DNA from: an uncultured Bacteroidales bacterium
GTDB taxonomy: Bacteria; Bacteroidota; Bacteroidia; Bacteroidales; P3
DNA: 7,815 nucleotides
NCBI GenBank assembly: GCA_905236405.1
Contig: CAJOQB010000015.1
Location: forward strand, 1-7,815
Direction: 5' to 3'
The position numbers were made by a program, and so were the translations under genes. Under the pieces are notes generated by a model. That model worked only from the letters and a program-made list of their open reading frames with translations. It searched no databases and was not told the DNA's origin. Below, one piece after another: positions 1 through 6,347 of this stretch (position 1 is its first letter; every line of letters starts with the position of its first letter).

Positions 1-2
1 AG

Positions 3-548
3 CCCATCTTCATCACCCGCATCGAGGACAGCAAGGGCACCGTCATCCAACGCTTCACCGCCGACCAACGCAACGAGGCACTCGACCCCAACACGGCCTA
101 CATGATGATTTCGCTCATGAAAGGTGTGGTGGACAACGGTACGGGTGGTCGTCTGCGTTACAAATACAAGATAGACGCTCCTATGGCCGGCAAGACGGGT
201 ACCACCCAGAACAACTCCGACTGCTGGTTTGTCGGCATCACCCCCAAACTGGCCACCGCCGTGTGGACGGGCGGCGAGATTCGCTCCATCCACTTCCGCA
301 ACATGGCCTACGGTCAGGGTGCCAGCCAGGCATTGCCCATCTTTGCCTACTTCATGCAGGGAGTATACAACGATCCCAAACTCAAGTTCCCCCGCACCGA
401 CTTTACACGACCTGCCGGTGTCGACGTCGACTCGTTGCTCAATTGCAACTACTATCACGAGGCTTACGACTACGACATCATCGAGGGCGGTTGGGCTCCC
501 GACGATGACGGCGGCGGTGGCGGCGGTTACAACGAGATTATCTGGTAG
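3..548 (+). CDS. mrcA: Penicillin-binding protein 1A (class A), C-terminal part, 5' end outside the window
   Basis: The reading frame is open from the first complete codon (position 3), so this is the last 181 residues of a longer protein. The transpeptidase KTG box is visible as G-K-T-G-T-T near residue 64 of the fragment, followed by a D-C-W-F-V-G segment and a T-A-V-W-T-G-G-E strand, the usual order in the D,D-transpeptidase domain of bifunctional PBP1A proteins. The family polymerises glycan strands with an N-terminal GT51 domain (not in the window) and cross-links peptides in the periplasm. The SxxK and SxN motifs also lie upstream. The C-terminus is Asp-rich then Gly-rich (D-D-D followed by six G) and ends in N-E-I-I-W. 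A TAG stop at 546-548 precedes rlmN by 6 bases, so the two are probably co-transcribed. Class A rather than class B is inferred from the G-K-T-G-T-T-Q-N-N style box. Confidence 0.88.
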   Translation, partial: PIFITRIEDSKGTVIQRFTADQRNEALDPNTAYMMISLMKGVVDNGTGGRLRYKYKIDAPMAGKTGTTQNNSDCWFVGITPKLATAVWTGGEIRSIHFRNMAYGQGASQALPIFAYFMQGVYNDPKLKFPRTDFTRPAGVDVDSLLNCNYYHEAYDYDIIEGGWAPDDDGGGGGGYNEIIW

Positions 549-554
549 ATTGCT

Positions 555-1595
555 ATGACGAACCTCTTAGGCCAAACGCTACAGCAACTGCAGCAGCTAT
601 GCGAGCAGGAAGGTTTTCCCCGTTTCGTCGCCCGCCAGTTGTGCGACTGGATGTACAAGAAGCGGGTGGTCGACTTCGATGCCATGACCAACCTCTCGCT
701 CAAGGTGCGGTCGCGGCTGGCCGAGATAGCCTATATCCATTGCCCTGCACCGGTGGCTGTGCAGACTTCTGTCGACGGCACCAAGAAATACCTTTTCGAC
801 ACGGCTGACGACCCGCATCGTCCCGACACCCATGCCGACGGACGCTATGTGGAGTGTGTGGTCATCCCCGACGGCGACCGTGCCACGCTGTGCATCTCGT
901 GCCAGCGAGGATGCAAGATGAACTGCCGTTTTTGTGTCACAGGCCGGCAGGGGTTCCACGGGCAGCTCGGCGTCGACCAGATACTGATGCAGGCTTTCGC
1001 CATTCCCGAGAGCACCATCCTCACCAACATCGTCTACATGGGGATGGGCGAACCGATGGACAACCTCGACGCTGTGTTGCAGAGCACACAGGTGCTCACC
1101 GCCGACTGGGGTTGGCAGTGGAGTCCGCGACGCATCACCGTCTCGTCGGTCGGTGTCACTCCCCAGGTGAAACGTTTCCTCGACGAGAGCGAGTGCCATC
1201 TGGCCATCTCGCTCCACAATCCTTTCCCCATGCAGCGTGTGGAGCTGATGCCTGCCGAACGGGCCTATCCCATCGTGGGGCTGGTCTCCTTGCTTCGTCG
1301 CTACGACTGGAGCGGACAGCGACGGCTCAGTTTCGAGTATACACTCTTCCGCGGGGTCAACGATTCGCTGACCCATGCCGCTGAGTTGGTTCGCCTGTTG
1401 AATGGACTGCGTTGCCGTGTCAACCTGATACGCTTCCACGAAAGCCCCGAGGTGGAGCTTCGCACCAGTCCCGATGCCGCCATCGCCGCTTTCCAGAACT
1501 ACCTCAACAGCCACGGTGTCACCTGCACCCTCCGTGCATCACGGGGACAGGACATCATGGCCGCCTGCGGATTGCTGGCAGGACAGCGACAATAG
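555..1595 (+). CDS. rlmN: RlmN, 23S rRNA (adenine2503-C2)-methyltransferase, dual-specificity radical SAM enzyme
   Basis: This cytoplasmic radical SAM enzyme makes 2-methyladenosine at A2503 of 23S rRNA and, in the family, at A37 of some tRNAs. The 346 residues are close to family length. The [4Fe-4S] motif CxxxCxxC is at C120, C124 and C127, followed by V-T-G-R-Q-G-F. The pair of mechanistic cysteines is present: C113 in T-L-C-I-S and C338 in the C-terminal R-G-Q-D-I-M-A-A-C-G-L-L segment, matching C118 and C355 of the E. coli enzyme. Other family signatures are M-G-M-G-E-P at 162-167, L-A-I-S-L-H-N-P at 216-223 and a Y-T-L-F-R-G-V-N-D block near 262-270. The ATG at 555 is the first in frame and lies 6 bases after the PBP stop, with no clear Shine-Dalgarno, as expected for Bacteroidetes. 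Nothing essential is missing. Confidence 0.96.
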   Translation: MTNLLGQTLQQLQQLCEQEGFPRFVARQLCDWMYKKRVVDFDAMTNLSLKVRSRLAEIAYIHCPAPVAVQTSVDGTKKYLFDTADDPHRPDTHADGRYVECVVIPDGDRATLCISCQRGCKMNCRFCVTGRQGFHGQLGVDQILMQAFAIPESTILTNIVYMGMGEPMDNLDAVLQSTQVLTADWGWQWSPRRITVSSVGVTPQVKRFLDESECHLAISLHNPFPMQRVELMPAERAYPIVGLVSLLRRYDWSGQRRLSFEYTLFRGVNDSLTHAAELVRLLNGLRCRVNLIRFHESPEVELRTSPDAAIAAFQNYLNSHGVTCTLRASRGQDIMAACGLLAGQRQ

Positions 1596-1626
1596 ACAAA
1601 ACATTGTCGGCACAATAATTGTCGGC
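1587..1626 (+). repeat. ATTGTCG repeat cluster between rlmN and the lipoprotein gene
   Basis: The heptamer ATTGTCG occurs at 1603-1609 and 1618-1624 (extended to a 9-base direct repeat ending in GC, 15 bases apart) and in inverted form as CGACAAT at 1587-1593, overlapping the rlmN stop. The inverted pair forms a 7-bp stem with a 9-base loop. A second small dyad, ACAAT-A-ATTGT, lies at 1612-1622. No U-tract follows, so a classical terminator is unlikely. The cluster overlaps the promoter-like element at 1613-1636, so it could be an operator for the downstream cluster. The function is inferred. Confidence 0.45.
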
Positions 1627-1636
1627 GGTGGACGTT
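1613..1636 (+). promoter_or_regulatory. Promoter-like element CAATAA-N14-CGTT (copy 1), for the lipoprotein/SprT/polymerase cluster
   Basis: CAATAA at 1613-1618 is followed after exactly 14 bases by CGTTTATA from 1633. Four more copies with identical spacing occur in the window, each facing a gene. The CGTT part sits in GACGTTTA, a partial match to the Bacteroidetes -7 box TAnnTTTG. The start codon at 1646 is only 9 bases after CGTT, so the transcript would have almost no leader. Confidence 0.5.
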
Positions 1637-1645
1637 TATAGGGCA

Positions 1646-1816
1646 ATGAAGAAGAAAACGTATATCATCGGATTGCTGGCACTGGCTCTGCTGTTGGGCG
1701 GATGCAGCCGCAAAGGTGTCAACATGAACAGGCACCGCAAGAAACGGCATTGCGACTGCCCCACTTTTTCATACCTCCCTGCCGAGACAGACACGGCCAT
1801 TCCCCTCATTGGATAA
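1646..1816 (+). CDS. Small lipoprotein with a CDCP motif, unknown function
   Basis: This 56-residue protein has a classic lipoprotein signal: M-K-K-K-T, a hydrophobic stretch at residues 6-17 and the lipobox L-G-G-C with lipidated C20. The mature part is only 37 residues. It is basic at first (R-H-R-K-K-R-H), followed by C36-D-C38-P-T-F and an uncharged tail. The Cys pair could bind metal or form a disulfide, but that is a guess. A TTG start at 1619 would add nine residues ahead of M-K-K-K and spoil the signal peptide, so the ATG at 1646 is preferred. The stop lies 3 bases before the SprT-like gene, which suggests translational coupling. I do not recognise a named family. Confidence 0.8.
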   Translation: MKKKTYIIGLLALALLLGGCSRKGVNMNRHRKKRHCDCPTFSYLPAETDTAIPLIG

Positions 1817-1819
1817 CCT

Positions 1820-2455
1820 ATGATGAACGAAGGACAGGCATCGCGTTGGAAACAGACCATGGGACAGTATGTGCCTCCCATGGCGCTCGAACCGCTGTTC
1901 GTTTTCCTGACCGAGACGAACGTGGTGCGTATGCGTGTCAGCAGGGAACGCAGCAGCAAGCTGGGCGACTACCGATGTCCACAGCCAAGACACCAATACC
2001 ATGAAATCAGTGTCAACGGCAATCTCAACCCCTACTTTTTCCTTTGGGTGCTGCTCCACGAGATGGCCCACCTCGAGACATGGAAGCAACACCACAACAC
2101 GGTGCCGCCCCACGGACACGAGTGGCAGGAGGCATACAGGCAACTGATTGTGGCGTATTCCGGCTGTTTCCCCGAGGAGATACGTCCCCTGCTGGAACGG
2201 TATACCCGTCGCATCCCCCTTCCGCGTCCGTTGATGCAGCAGATAGAGGAGCGGCTTCGCGGCTGTGACGAGGACTACACCCCTGCGTTGACGCTCGCCC
2301 AGTTGCCTGAGGGCAGCCGTTTCCGTCTGCTGCAACACCCCGACCGTGTCTTCCGCTCTGTCGCCAAACGTCGCACACGTTGGCTATGCGAGGAGATTTC
2401 GACCCACAGAAACTATCTTGTCAGCGGCAACGCCCCTGTCGAACAGATAGGATAG
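1820..2455 (+). CDS. SprT-like zinc metallopeptidase (Spartan-related domain)
   Basis: The 211-residue protein carries the zincin motif H80-E-M-A-H84, with E81 as the expected catalytic base, and a downstream H98-G-H-E-W segment that supplies the third zinc ligand in SprT-like proteins. The preceding strand and helix (I-S-V-N-G-N-L-N, then F-F-L-W-V-L-L) fit the family fold. A C-terminal module at about 160-205, with L-P-E-G-S-R-F, K-R-R-T-R-W and a final Y-L-V-S, resembles the small beta tail of bacterial SprT-like proteins. In eukaryotes the related SPRTN degrades proteins crosslinked to DNA. The bacterial role is poorly known. No signal peptide is seen, so it should be cytoplasmic. Two ATGs (1820, 1823) are possible starts. 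It lies 3 bases after the lipoprotein gene and 24 before the translesion polymerase, suggesting one transcript. Confidence 0.85.
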   Translation: MMNEGQASRWKQTMGQYVPPMALEPLFVFLTETNVVRMRVSRERSSKLGDYRCPQPRHQYHEISVNGNLNPYFFLWVLLHEMAHLETWKQHHNTVPPHGHEWQEAYRQLIVAYSGCFPEEIRPLLERYTRRIPLPRPLMQQIEERLRGCDEDYTPALTLAQLPEGSRFRLLQHPDRVFRSVAKRRTRWLCEEISTHRNYLVSGNAPVEQIG

Positions 2456-2479
2456 TCACTCATTATGTAATATTGACGG

Positions 2480-4003
2480 ATGATGGGAACCGACGCTGCC
2501 ATACAGAGAACCTACATAGCGATCGACCTGAAGTCGTTCTTCGGGTCGGTGGAGTGTGTGGAGCGAGGGCTCGACCCGCTCGACACCAACCTTGTGGTGG
2601 CCGACGTCAGCCGCACGTCGAAGACCATCTGCTTGGCGGTGACTCCTCCGCTCAAAGCCTACGGCATCGGCGGCAGGGCTCGTCTCTTTGAGGTGGAGCA
2701 GAAGCTGCGGGAGGTCAACTGGCAACGTCGCAGCCGTCTGCCCGGTCGGCGGTTCACAGGGAAGTCTTGTTATGACAGCGAGCTCAGGGAGCATCCCGAC
2801 TGGGAGGTGGACTTCATCACCGCTGTGCCTCGCATGGCCTACTATATCCAATACAGCACAAGAATATACAATATCTATCTCAAGTATGTCGCACCCGAGG
2901 ACATCCATGTCTACTCCATCGACGAGGTCTTCATGGACGTGACCCACTATCTGGCCACCTACAAGATGACGCCTCGTGAGCTGGCCCGAACGATGATTAG
3001 CGACGTGTTGCGCGAGACGGGCATCACCGCCACGGCGGGTATCGGCACCAATCTCTACCTCTGCAAGGTGGCTATGGACATCGTGGCCAAGCATGTGCCA
3101 GCCGACAAGGACGGCGTCCGCATTGCCGAACTGGACGAGATGAGCTATCGGCAGCTGCTGTGGGACCACCGTCCGCTCACCAGCTTCTGGCGTGTGGGGC
3201 ACGGCATCGCCAACCGTTTGGCGGGCTATGGCATCGACACCATGGGCAAGCTGGCCCGTGCGTCGCTTGACAACGAGGAACTGCTCTATCGCCTGTTCGG
3301 GGTCAATGCCGAGCTGCTCATCGACCATGCCTGGGGGTGGGAGCCGTGCACCATGGAACAAATCAAGGCTTATCGTCCCGAGTCCAACTCGTTCAGCAAC
3401 GGCCAGGTGCTGAAGGAACCCTACACGTTCGAGAAGGCACGTCGAGTGATGATGGAGATGGCCGACGCCATCTCGCTCCAGTTGGTGGCCAAACGGATGA
3501 CCACCGACCAACTGGTGCTTATGGTGGGCTACGATACCGAGAACCTGGCCAACCCTTCTATCGACGGCGCCTATCACGGCGAGGTGGTCTCCAACTACTA
3601 TGGCAAGGCGGTTCCCAAGCCGGCGCACGGCAGCGTCAATCTGGGTCGCCACACCTCCTCGTCACGTATCATCATCGAGGCTGTCCAGTCGCTATTCGAC
3701 CGCATCGTCGACCCACGGTTGCTCATTCGTCGGCTCAACATCGCCACCATGCACGTCCTCCCCGAGGGACATGACAGCCATGCCTCTTCGGCGGTGCAGC
3801 TCGAACTGTTTGTCGACTACGAGGCACAAGCCGAACAAAAGAGAAAGGAAGAGGAGGAGCTGAACAGGGAGCACGAGATGCAGAACGCGGTGATTGAAAT
3901 CAAACGCAAGTTCGGCAAGAACGCCATCCTCCGTGGCACCAGCTTCGAGGAGGGCGCCACCGCCAAGGAACGCAACGAACAGATAGGAGGACACAAAGCA
4001 TGA
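2480..4003 (+). CDS. Y-family (UmuC/DinB/UvrX-like) translesion DNA polymerase
   Basis: This 507-residue protein is an error-prone lesion-bypass polymerase. Palm residues are visible: D16 in Y-I-A-I-D-L-K-S-F-F and the D148-E149 pair in Y-S-I-D-E-V-F. F21 is at the steric-gate position. K18 stands where the second Asp of Dpo4-type enzymes sits. A helix-hairpin-helix-like segment, W-R-V-G-H-G-I-A-N-R-L near 237-247, precedes the little-finger region. Q440-L-E-L-F444 matches the consensus for binding the beta sliding clamp. A charged coiled coil (about 447-475) and a conserved tail ending I-G-G-H-K-A follow, typical of the YolD-associated subfamily of gut anaerobes, which is often mobile. ATGs at 2480 and 2483 are both possible. 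The stop overlaps the YolD gene by 4 bases. No SOS box was recognised. Confidence 0.93.
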   Translation: MMGTDAAIQRTYIAIDLKSFFGSVECVERGLDPLDTNLVVADVSRTSKTICLAVTPPLKAYGIGGRARLFEVEQKLREVNWQRRSRLPGRRFTGKSCYDSELREHPDWEVDFITAVPRMAYYIQYSTRIYNIYLKYVAPEDIHVYSIDEVFMDVTHYLATYKMTPRELARTMISDVLRETGITATAGIGTNLYLCKVAMDIVAKHVPADKDGVRIAELDEMSYRQLLWDHRPLTSFWRVGHGIANRLAGYGIDTMGKLARASLDNEELLYRLFGVNAELLIDHAWGWEPCTMEQIKAYRPESNSFSNGQVLKEPYTFEKARRVMMEMADAISLQLVAKRMTTDQLVLMVGYDTENLANPSIDGAYHGEVVSNYYGKAVPKPAHGSVNLGRHTSSSRIIIEAVQSLFDRIVDPRLLIRRLNIATMHVLPEGHDSHASSAVQLELFVDYEAQAEQKRKEEEELNREHEMQNAVIEIKRKFGKNAILRGTSFEEGATAKERNEQIGGHKA

Positions 4004-4395
4004 CCGATAACTACGACGATATCATCCATCTGCCTCACCCCACCTCGAAGCGTCACCCTCGGATGCCGCTGCTCGACCGTGCCGCCCAGTTCGCCCCCTT
4101 TGCCGCGTTGAACGGCCATGGCGCTGCCATCAGGGAGACGGCACGAAGGACCGACAGCCGTGTGGAGCTGACCGAGAGCAGTCGATCCGAAATGGATCAA
4201 CTCTTGCAGCAGATTCTGTCGCGTGAAGGGGAACACCCCACGCTGTCGCTGGTCTATTTCCGCCCCGACGAACGGAAGGCAGGAGGTTCGTATCAAGTGA
4301 AATCGGGTACCATCAAACTTATCGACCGTATTCAGCAGCAGTTTGTCTTCACTGACGGCACGGTCATCCCCTTTGCCGAGGTGATAGGCATCTAA
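4000..4395 (+). CDS. YolD-like protein, partner of the Y-family polymerase
   Basis: The 131-residue protein starts with Y-D-D-I-I-H-L-P-H-P and continues with R-A-A-Q-F-A-P-F-A-A-L (about 27-37), the hallmark of the YolD-like family. A central alpha region (about 40-75) and a C-terminal beta region follow, with V-Y-F-R-P-D-E-R-K, G-G-S-Y and D-G-T-V-I-P near the end. Family members are usually encoded directly after UvrX-type Y polymerases and have been proposed to act like UmuD as accessory factors, but the biochemistry is not settled. The ATGA overlap (4000-4003) with the polymerase stop indicates translational coupling. The 3' end overlaps the convergent pcm end by 4 bases, leaving no room for an intergenic terminator. 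Confidence 0.88.
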   Translation: MTDNYDDIIHLPHPTSKRHPRMPLLDRAAQFAPFAALNGHGAAIRETARRTDSRVELTESSRSEMDQLLQQILSREGEHPTLSLVYFRPDERKAGGSYQVKSGTIKLIDRIQQQFVFTDGTVIPFAEVIGI

Positions 4396-5036
4396 AACTG
4401 TCGTCCTCCAAGCATGGGGACAAAGCGGAAGTTGCCGAAAGTCTCGGGGGGCTGCATGACGCCCTCGGCATCTTTGTGGTAGCGAAGCATCTCCTGCTCT
4501 TCGTTGCCGACAGGTATGACCAGTATGCCACCCGGCTTCAGCTGGTCGGCCAACGGCTGGGGGAGGTAGGGGGCTCCACAGGTGATGAGGATGCGGTCGA
4601 AAAGATAGTCGGTGTCGGTGAGTCCCTTGTAGCCGTCGCCTAAGAAACAATGGGCACGGTAGTTGAGCGATGCCAGCAAGGGCTTGGTTTTGTCATAGAG
4701 AGCTTTCTGTCGTTCGATGCTCCACACCTTGGCTCCCATGGTGCAGAGCACGGCGGTCTGGTAGCCGCTGCCAGTGCCTATCTCGAGCACTTTCATGCCG
4801 GGTTGCAGTTCGAGCAGCTGTGTTTGAAAGGCCACCGTCGACGGCTGCGAGATGGTCTGGCCGCAGAGAATGGGCAGCGGGCGGTCGCTGTAGGCGTGCG
4901 ACTCCAATGTGGGGTCGAGGAAGAAATGGCGGGGCACTTTCATCATGGCGTCCAGTACCTTTTGGTCGGAGATGTTGCGACTCAGGTCGTCGACCATCTT
5001 GCGTCGCAGTCCTTGTTGCAGAAAGGTGTCTTGCAT
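4392..5036 (-). CDS. pcm: Protein-L-isoaspartate O-methyltransferase
   Basis: The 214-residue cytosolic enzyme uses S-adenosylmethionine to methylate L-isoaspartyl residues in aged proteins and so starts their repair. Motifs in order are R-H-F-F near 36-39, G-Q-T-I-S-Q-P at 59-65 (substrate-site block), the SAM-binding L-E-I-G-T-G-S-G-Y at 84-92, S-I-E-R at 106-109 (acidic residue for the SAM ribose), G-D-G-Y-K-G at 133-138, F-D-R-I-L-I-T-C-G-A-P at 146-156 and L-V-I-P-V-G at 172-177, with the C-terminal F-V-P-M. Length and motif order are normal. It lies 21 bases downstream of thiL on the same strand with no promoter element between them, so it is probably expressed from the thiL promoter. 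It converges with the YolD gene. Confidence 0.95.
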   Translation of the reverse strand: MQDTFLQQGLRRKMVDDLSRNISDQKVLDAMMKVPRHFFLDPTLESHAYSDRPLPILCGQTISQPSTVAFQTQLLELQPGMKVLEIGTGSGYQTAVLCTMGAKVWSIERQKALYDKTKPLLASLNYRAHCFLGDGYKGLTDTDYLFDRILITCGAPYLPQPLADQLKPGGILVIPVGNEEQEMLRYHKDAEGVMQPPETFGNFRFVPMLGGRQF

Positions 5037-5057
5037 GGAGTAGAATTAGGTATAGAA

Positions 5058-6125
5058 TCAGTCGTTGTCGTCGTCGGTGGTCCCCTGCCAGCCTTGCGCC
5101 ACCAGGTTGATGGTAGTGTTTTGCGGTGTCACCATCACGGCAGGCGAGCCCTCCTCGGTGATGTGGCCGATGATGTGGATTTCGGTGCTGTCTTTCACCT
5201 TCTCGTAGTCGGCTTGGCTGATGGTGAAAAGCAGTTCGTAATCCTCGCCGCCGTTGAGGGCGTTGCTGGTGGGAATCATGTTCTGGCTCATCTCGCTGCA
5301 CACACGGGTGGTCTGGTAGTCGATGGGAATCCGTTCTTCATAGACCTCGCAGCCGCAATGGCTCTCCTTGCAGAGGTGTAGCAGTTCCGATGCCAGCCCG
5401 TCGCTGACGTCAATCATCGAGGTGGGGATGATGTCGCGTTGGCGGAGTATGTCGACGATGTCGAAACGGGGCTCGGGTTTCAGATAGCGTTCCAACACGT
5501 AGTCGTAGCTGTCGAGGTCGGGTTGGAAGTTGGGGTCGGCCTGGAAGGTCACCTTCTCACGTTCCAGCACCAACAGCCCCGAGTAGGCGCTGCCCAAGTC
5601 GCCGCTGCAGCATATCAGGTCGTGCAGCCGAGCGCCGCTGCGGTAGGTGATGCGGTCCTGCTCCACCTCGCCGATGGCGGTGACGGTGATGACCATGCCT
5701 GTGCGGCTCGACGAAGTGTCGCCGCCCACCAAGTCCACATCGTAGCGTTCGCAGCAGAAACGGATGCCGGCATAGAGCTCTTCGAGCGCCTCGACGCTGA
5801 AACGGTTCGACACGCTGACGGCCACCAATATCTGCCGCGGACGGGCGTTCATGGCGGCGATATTGCTCAGAGCGATGGCGACAGCCTTGTAGCCCAGATG
5901 CTTGAGCGGCGTGTAGGTCATGTCGAAATGAATGTGCTCCACCATCTGTTGCGTGGTGACCACCGTGCAGAGCCCCTTGCCGCCTATCACGGCACAGTCG
6001 TCGCCCACGCCGCGAAGGGTGGAAGCGTTCACGATGGGAAATTCCTCGGTAAGCCGGTCGATGAGGGCAAACTTGCCCAGTTTGCCCAGTTCGGTACGTC
6101 CTTCTTGATATTCTAACTCGTCCAT
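5058..6125 (-). CDS. thiL: Thiamine-monophosphate kinase (ThiL) with substituted metal-ligand positions
   Basis: ThiL phosphorylates thiamine monophosphate to thiamine diphosphate, the last step of the pathway, in the PurM/ThiL ATP-grasp-like fold. The 355 residues are slightly longer than E. coli ThiL. Motifs visible are G-V-G-D-D-C-A-V at 39-46, H-I-H-F-D at 64-68, L-K-H-L-G-Y-K-A at 74-81, D-L-V-G-G-D-T at 131-137, M-I-D-V-S-D-G-L at 237-244 and N-G-G-E-D-Y-E-L-L-F at 291-300. Two residues are odd. The usual T-T-D is T-T-Q (Q59), and the usual S-D of the S-D-I-A-A-M block is S-N (N88). Both Asp residues are metal ligands in characterised ThiL. The tail D-D-D-N-D is acidic. The ATG lies about 54 bases downstream of a minus-strand promoter-like element. 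Confidence 0.92.
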   Translation of the reverse strand: MDELEYQEGRTELGKLGKFALIDRLTEEFPIVNASTLRGVGDDCAVIGGKGLCTVVTTQQMVEHIHFDMTYTPLKHLGYKAVAIALSNIAAMNARPRQILVAVSVSNRFSVEALEELYAGIRFCCERYDVDLVGGDTSSSRTGMVITVTAIGEVEQDRITYRSGARLHDLICCSGDLGSAYSGLLVLEREKVTFQADPNFQPDLDSYDYVLERYLKPEPRFDIVDILRQRDIIPTSMIDVSDGLASELLHLCKESHCGCEVYEERIPIDYQTTRVCSEMSQNMIPTSNALNGGEDYELLFTISQADYEKVKDSTEIHIIGHITEEGSPAVMVTPQNTTINLVAQGWQGTTDDDND

Positions 6126-6155
6126 TGACAGTGATTCTTTTTTTCTCGGTTTCTT

Positions 6156-6179
6156 AACGAATGACCTCGGCTTTTATTG
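6156..6179 (-). promoter_or_regulatory. Promoter-like element CAATAA-N14-CGTT (copy 2), for thiL-pcm
   Basis: On the minus strand, CAATAA (6179-6174) is followed after 14 bases by CGTTAA (from 6159). A TTTG lies just upstream of the hexamer. The thiL start codon is about 30 bases downstream of CGTT. The hexamer plus A-A-G-C-C-G is almost the same as in the copies at 7145 and 7688 (CAATAAAA-N-CCG). Confidence 0.5.
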
Positions 6180-6194
6180 TGTCGCAAACATGGC

Positions 6195-6260
6195 GATGTC
6201 GCGCTGAGAACGCGACGATGTCGCACTGAGAACGCGACGGTGTCGCGCTGAGAACGCGAC
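6195..6260 (+). repeat. Three perfect-phase tandem 22-bp dyad repeats between divergent promoters
   Basis: Units start at 6195, 6217 and 6239, each 22 bases, with two differences among them (a G/A in the left arm of unit 2 and an A/G at base 2 of unit 3). Each unit contains the dyad GTCGCG-CTGAGAA-CGCGAC (6-bp arms, 7-base loop; unit 2 has GTCGCA). Half-sites therefore alternate in orientation along the array. A 6-bp inverted repeat, ATGGCG (6190-6195) and CGCCAT (6265-6270), encloses the whole array. The unit length is not a multiple of three, so it is not coding. It lies between the promoter-like elements of thiL (hexamer begins at 6179) and of the membrane protein (6291), about 15 and 30 bases from each, a position fit for a regulatory protein. 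Confidence 0.85.
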
Positions 6261-6290
6261 AAACCGCCATCGGACAGAACCGCCGGTGGA

Positions 6291-6314
6291 CAATAATAAA
6301 CGCCGTTCTGCGTT
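6291..6314 (+). promoter_or_regulatory. Promoter-like element CAATAA-N14-CGTT (copy 3), for the membrane protein gene
   Basis: CAATAA at 6291-6296 is followed after 14 bases by CGTTAC at 6311. The start codon at 6348 is 57 bases from the hexamer, close to the distances at thiL (54) and the 7204 gene (59). A 6-bp inverted repeat, CAGAAC (6275-6280) and GTTCTG (6305-6310), brackets the hexamer and ends just before CGTT. Confidence 0.45.
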
Positions 6315-6347
6315 ACCATAGATGAATCATTATTAACGATATACGAC

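Noticed and set aside
597..1514. A 305-codon minus-strand frame inside rlmN
   Set aside because: RlmN carries all its key cysteines in the other strand, and the antisense protein shows no recognisable domain.
1619..1645. TTG start at 1619 for the small lipoprotein
   Set aside because: It would put nine extra residues before the M-K-K-K signal peptide and would start inside the promoter-like element.
2456..3652. A long open frame (398 codons) on the minus strand opposite the Y-family polymerase
   Set aside because: It lies entirely antisense to a gene with clear catalytic motifs, its protein is rich in His, Val, Gly and Arg without motifs, and such frames are common in GC-rich DNA.
5439..6116. 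A 225-codon plus-strand frame opposite thiL, and another at 4650-5381 opposite pcm and thiL
   Set aside because: These are shadow frames of thiL and pcm, with low-complexity Val/Ala/His-rich products and no motifs.
6165..6175. CCTCGGCTTTT upstream of thiL as a copy of the terminator at 7078-7109
   Set aside because: Only the right half of the stem is present; no matching left arm is found nearby, so no hairpin can form.
6195..6260. CRISPR array or a guide-RNA type array
   Set aside because: The units abut with no spacers between them, there are only three, and no cas or similar nuclease gene is nearby.
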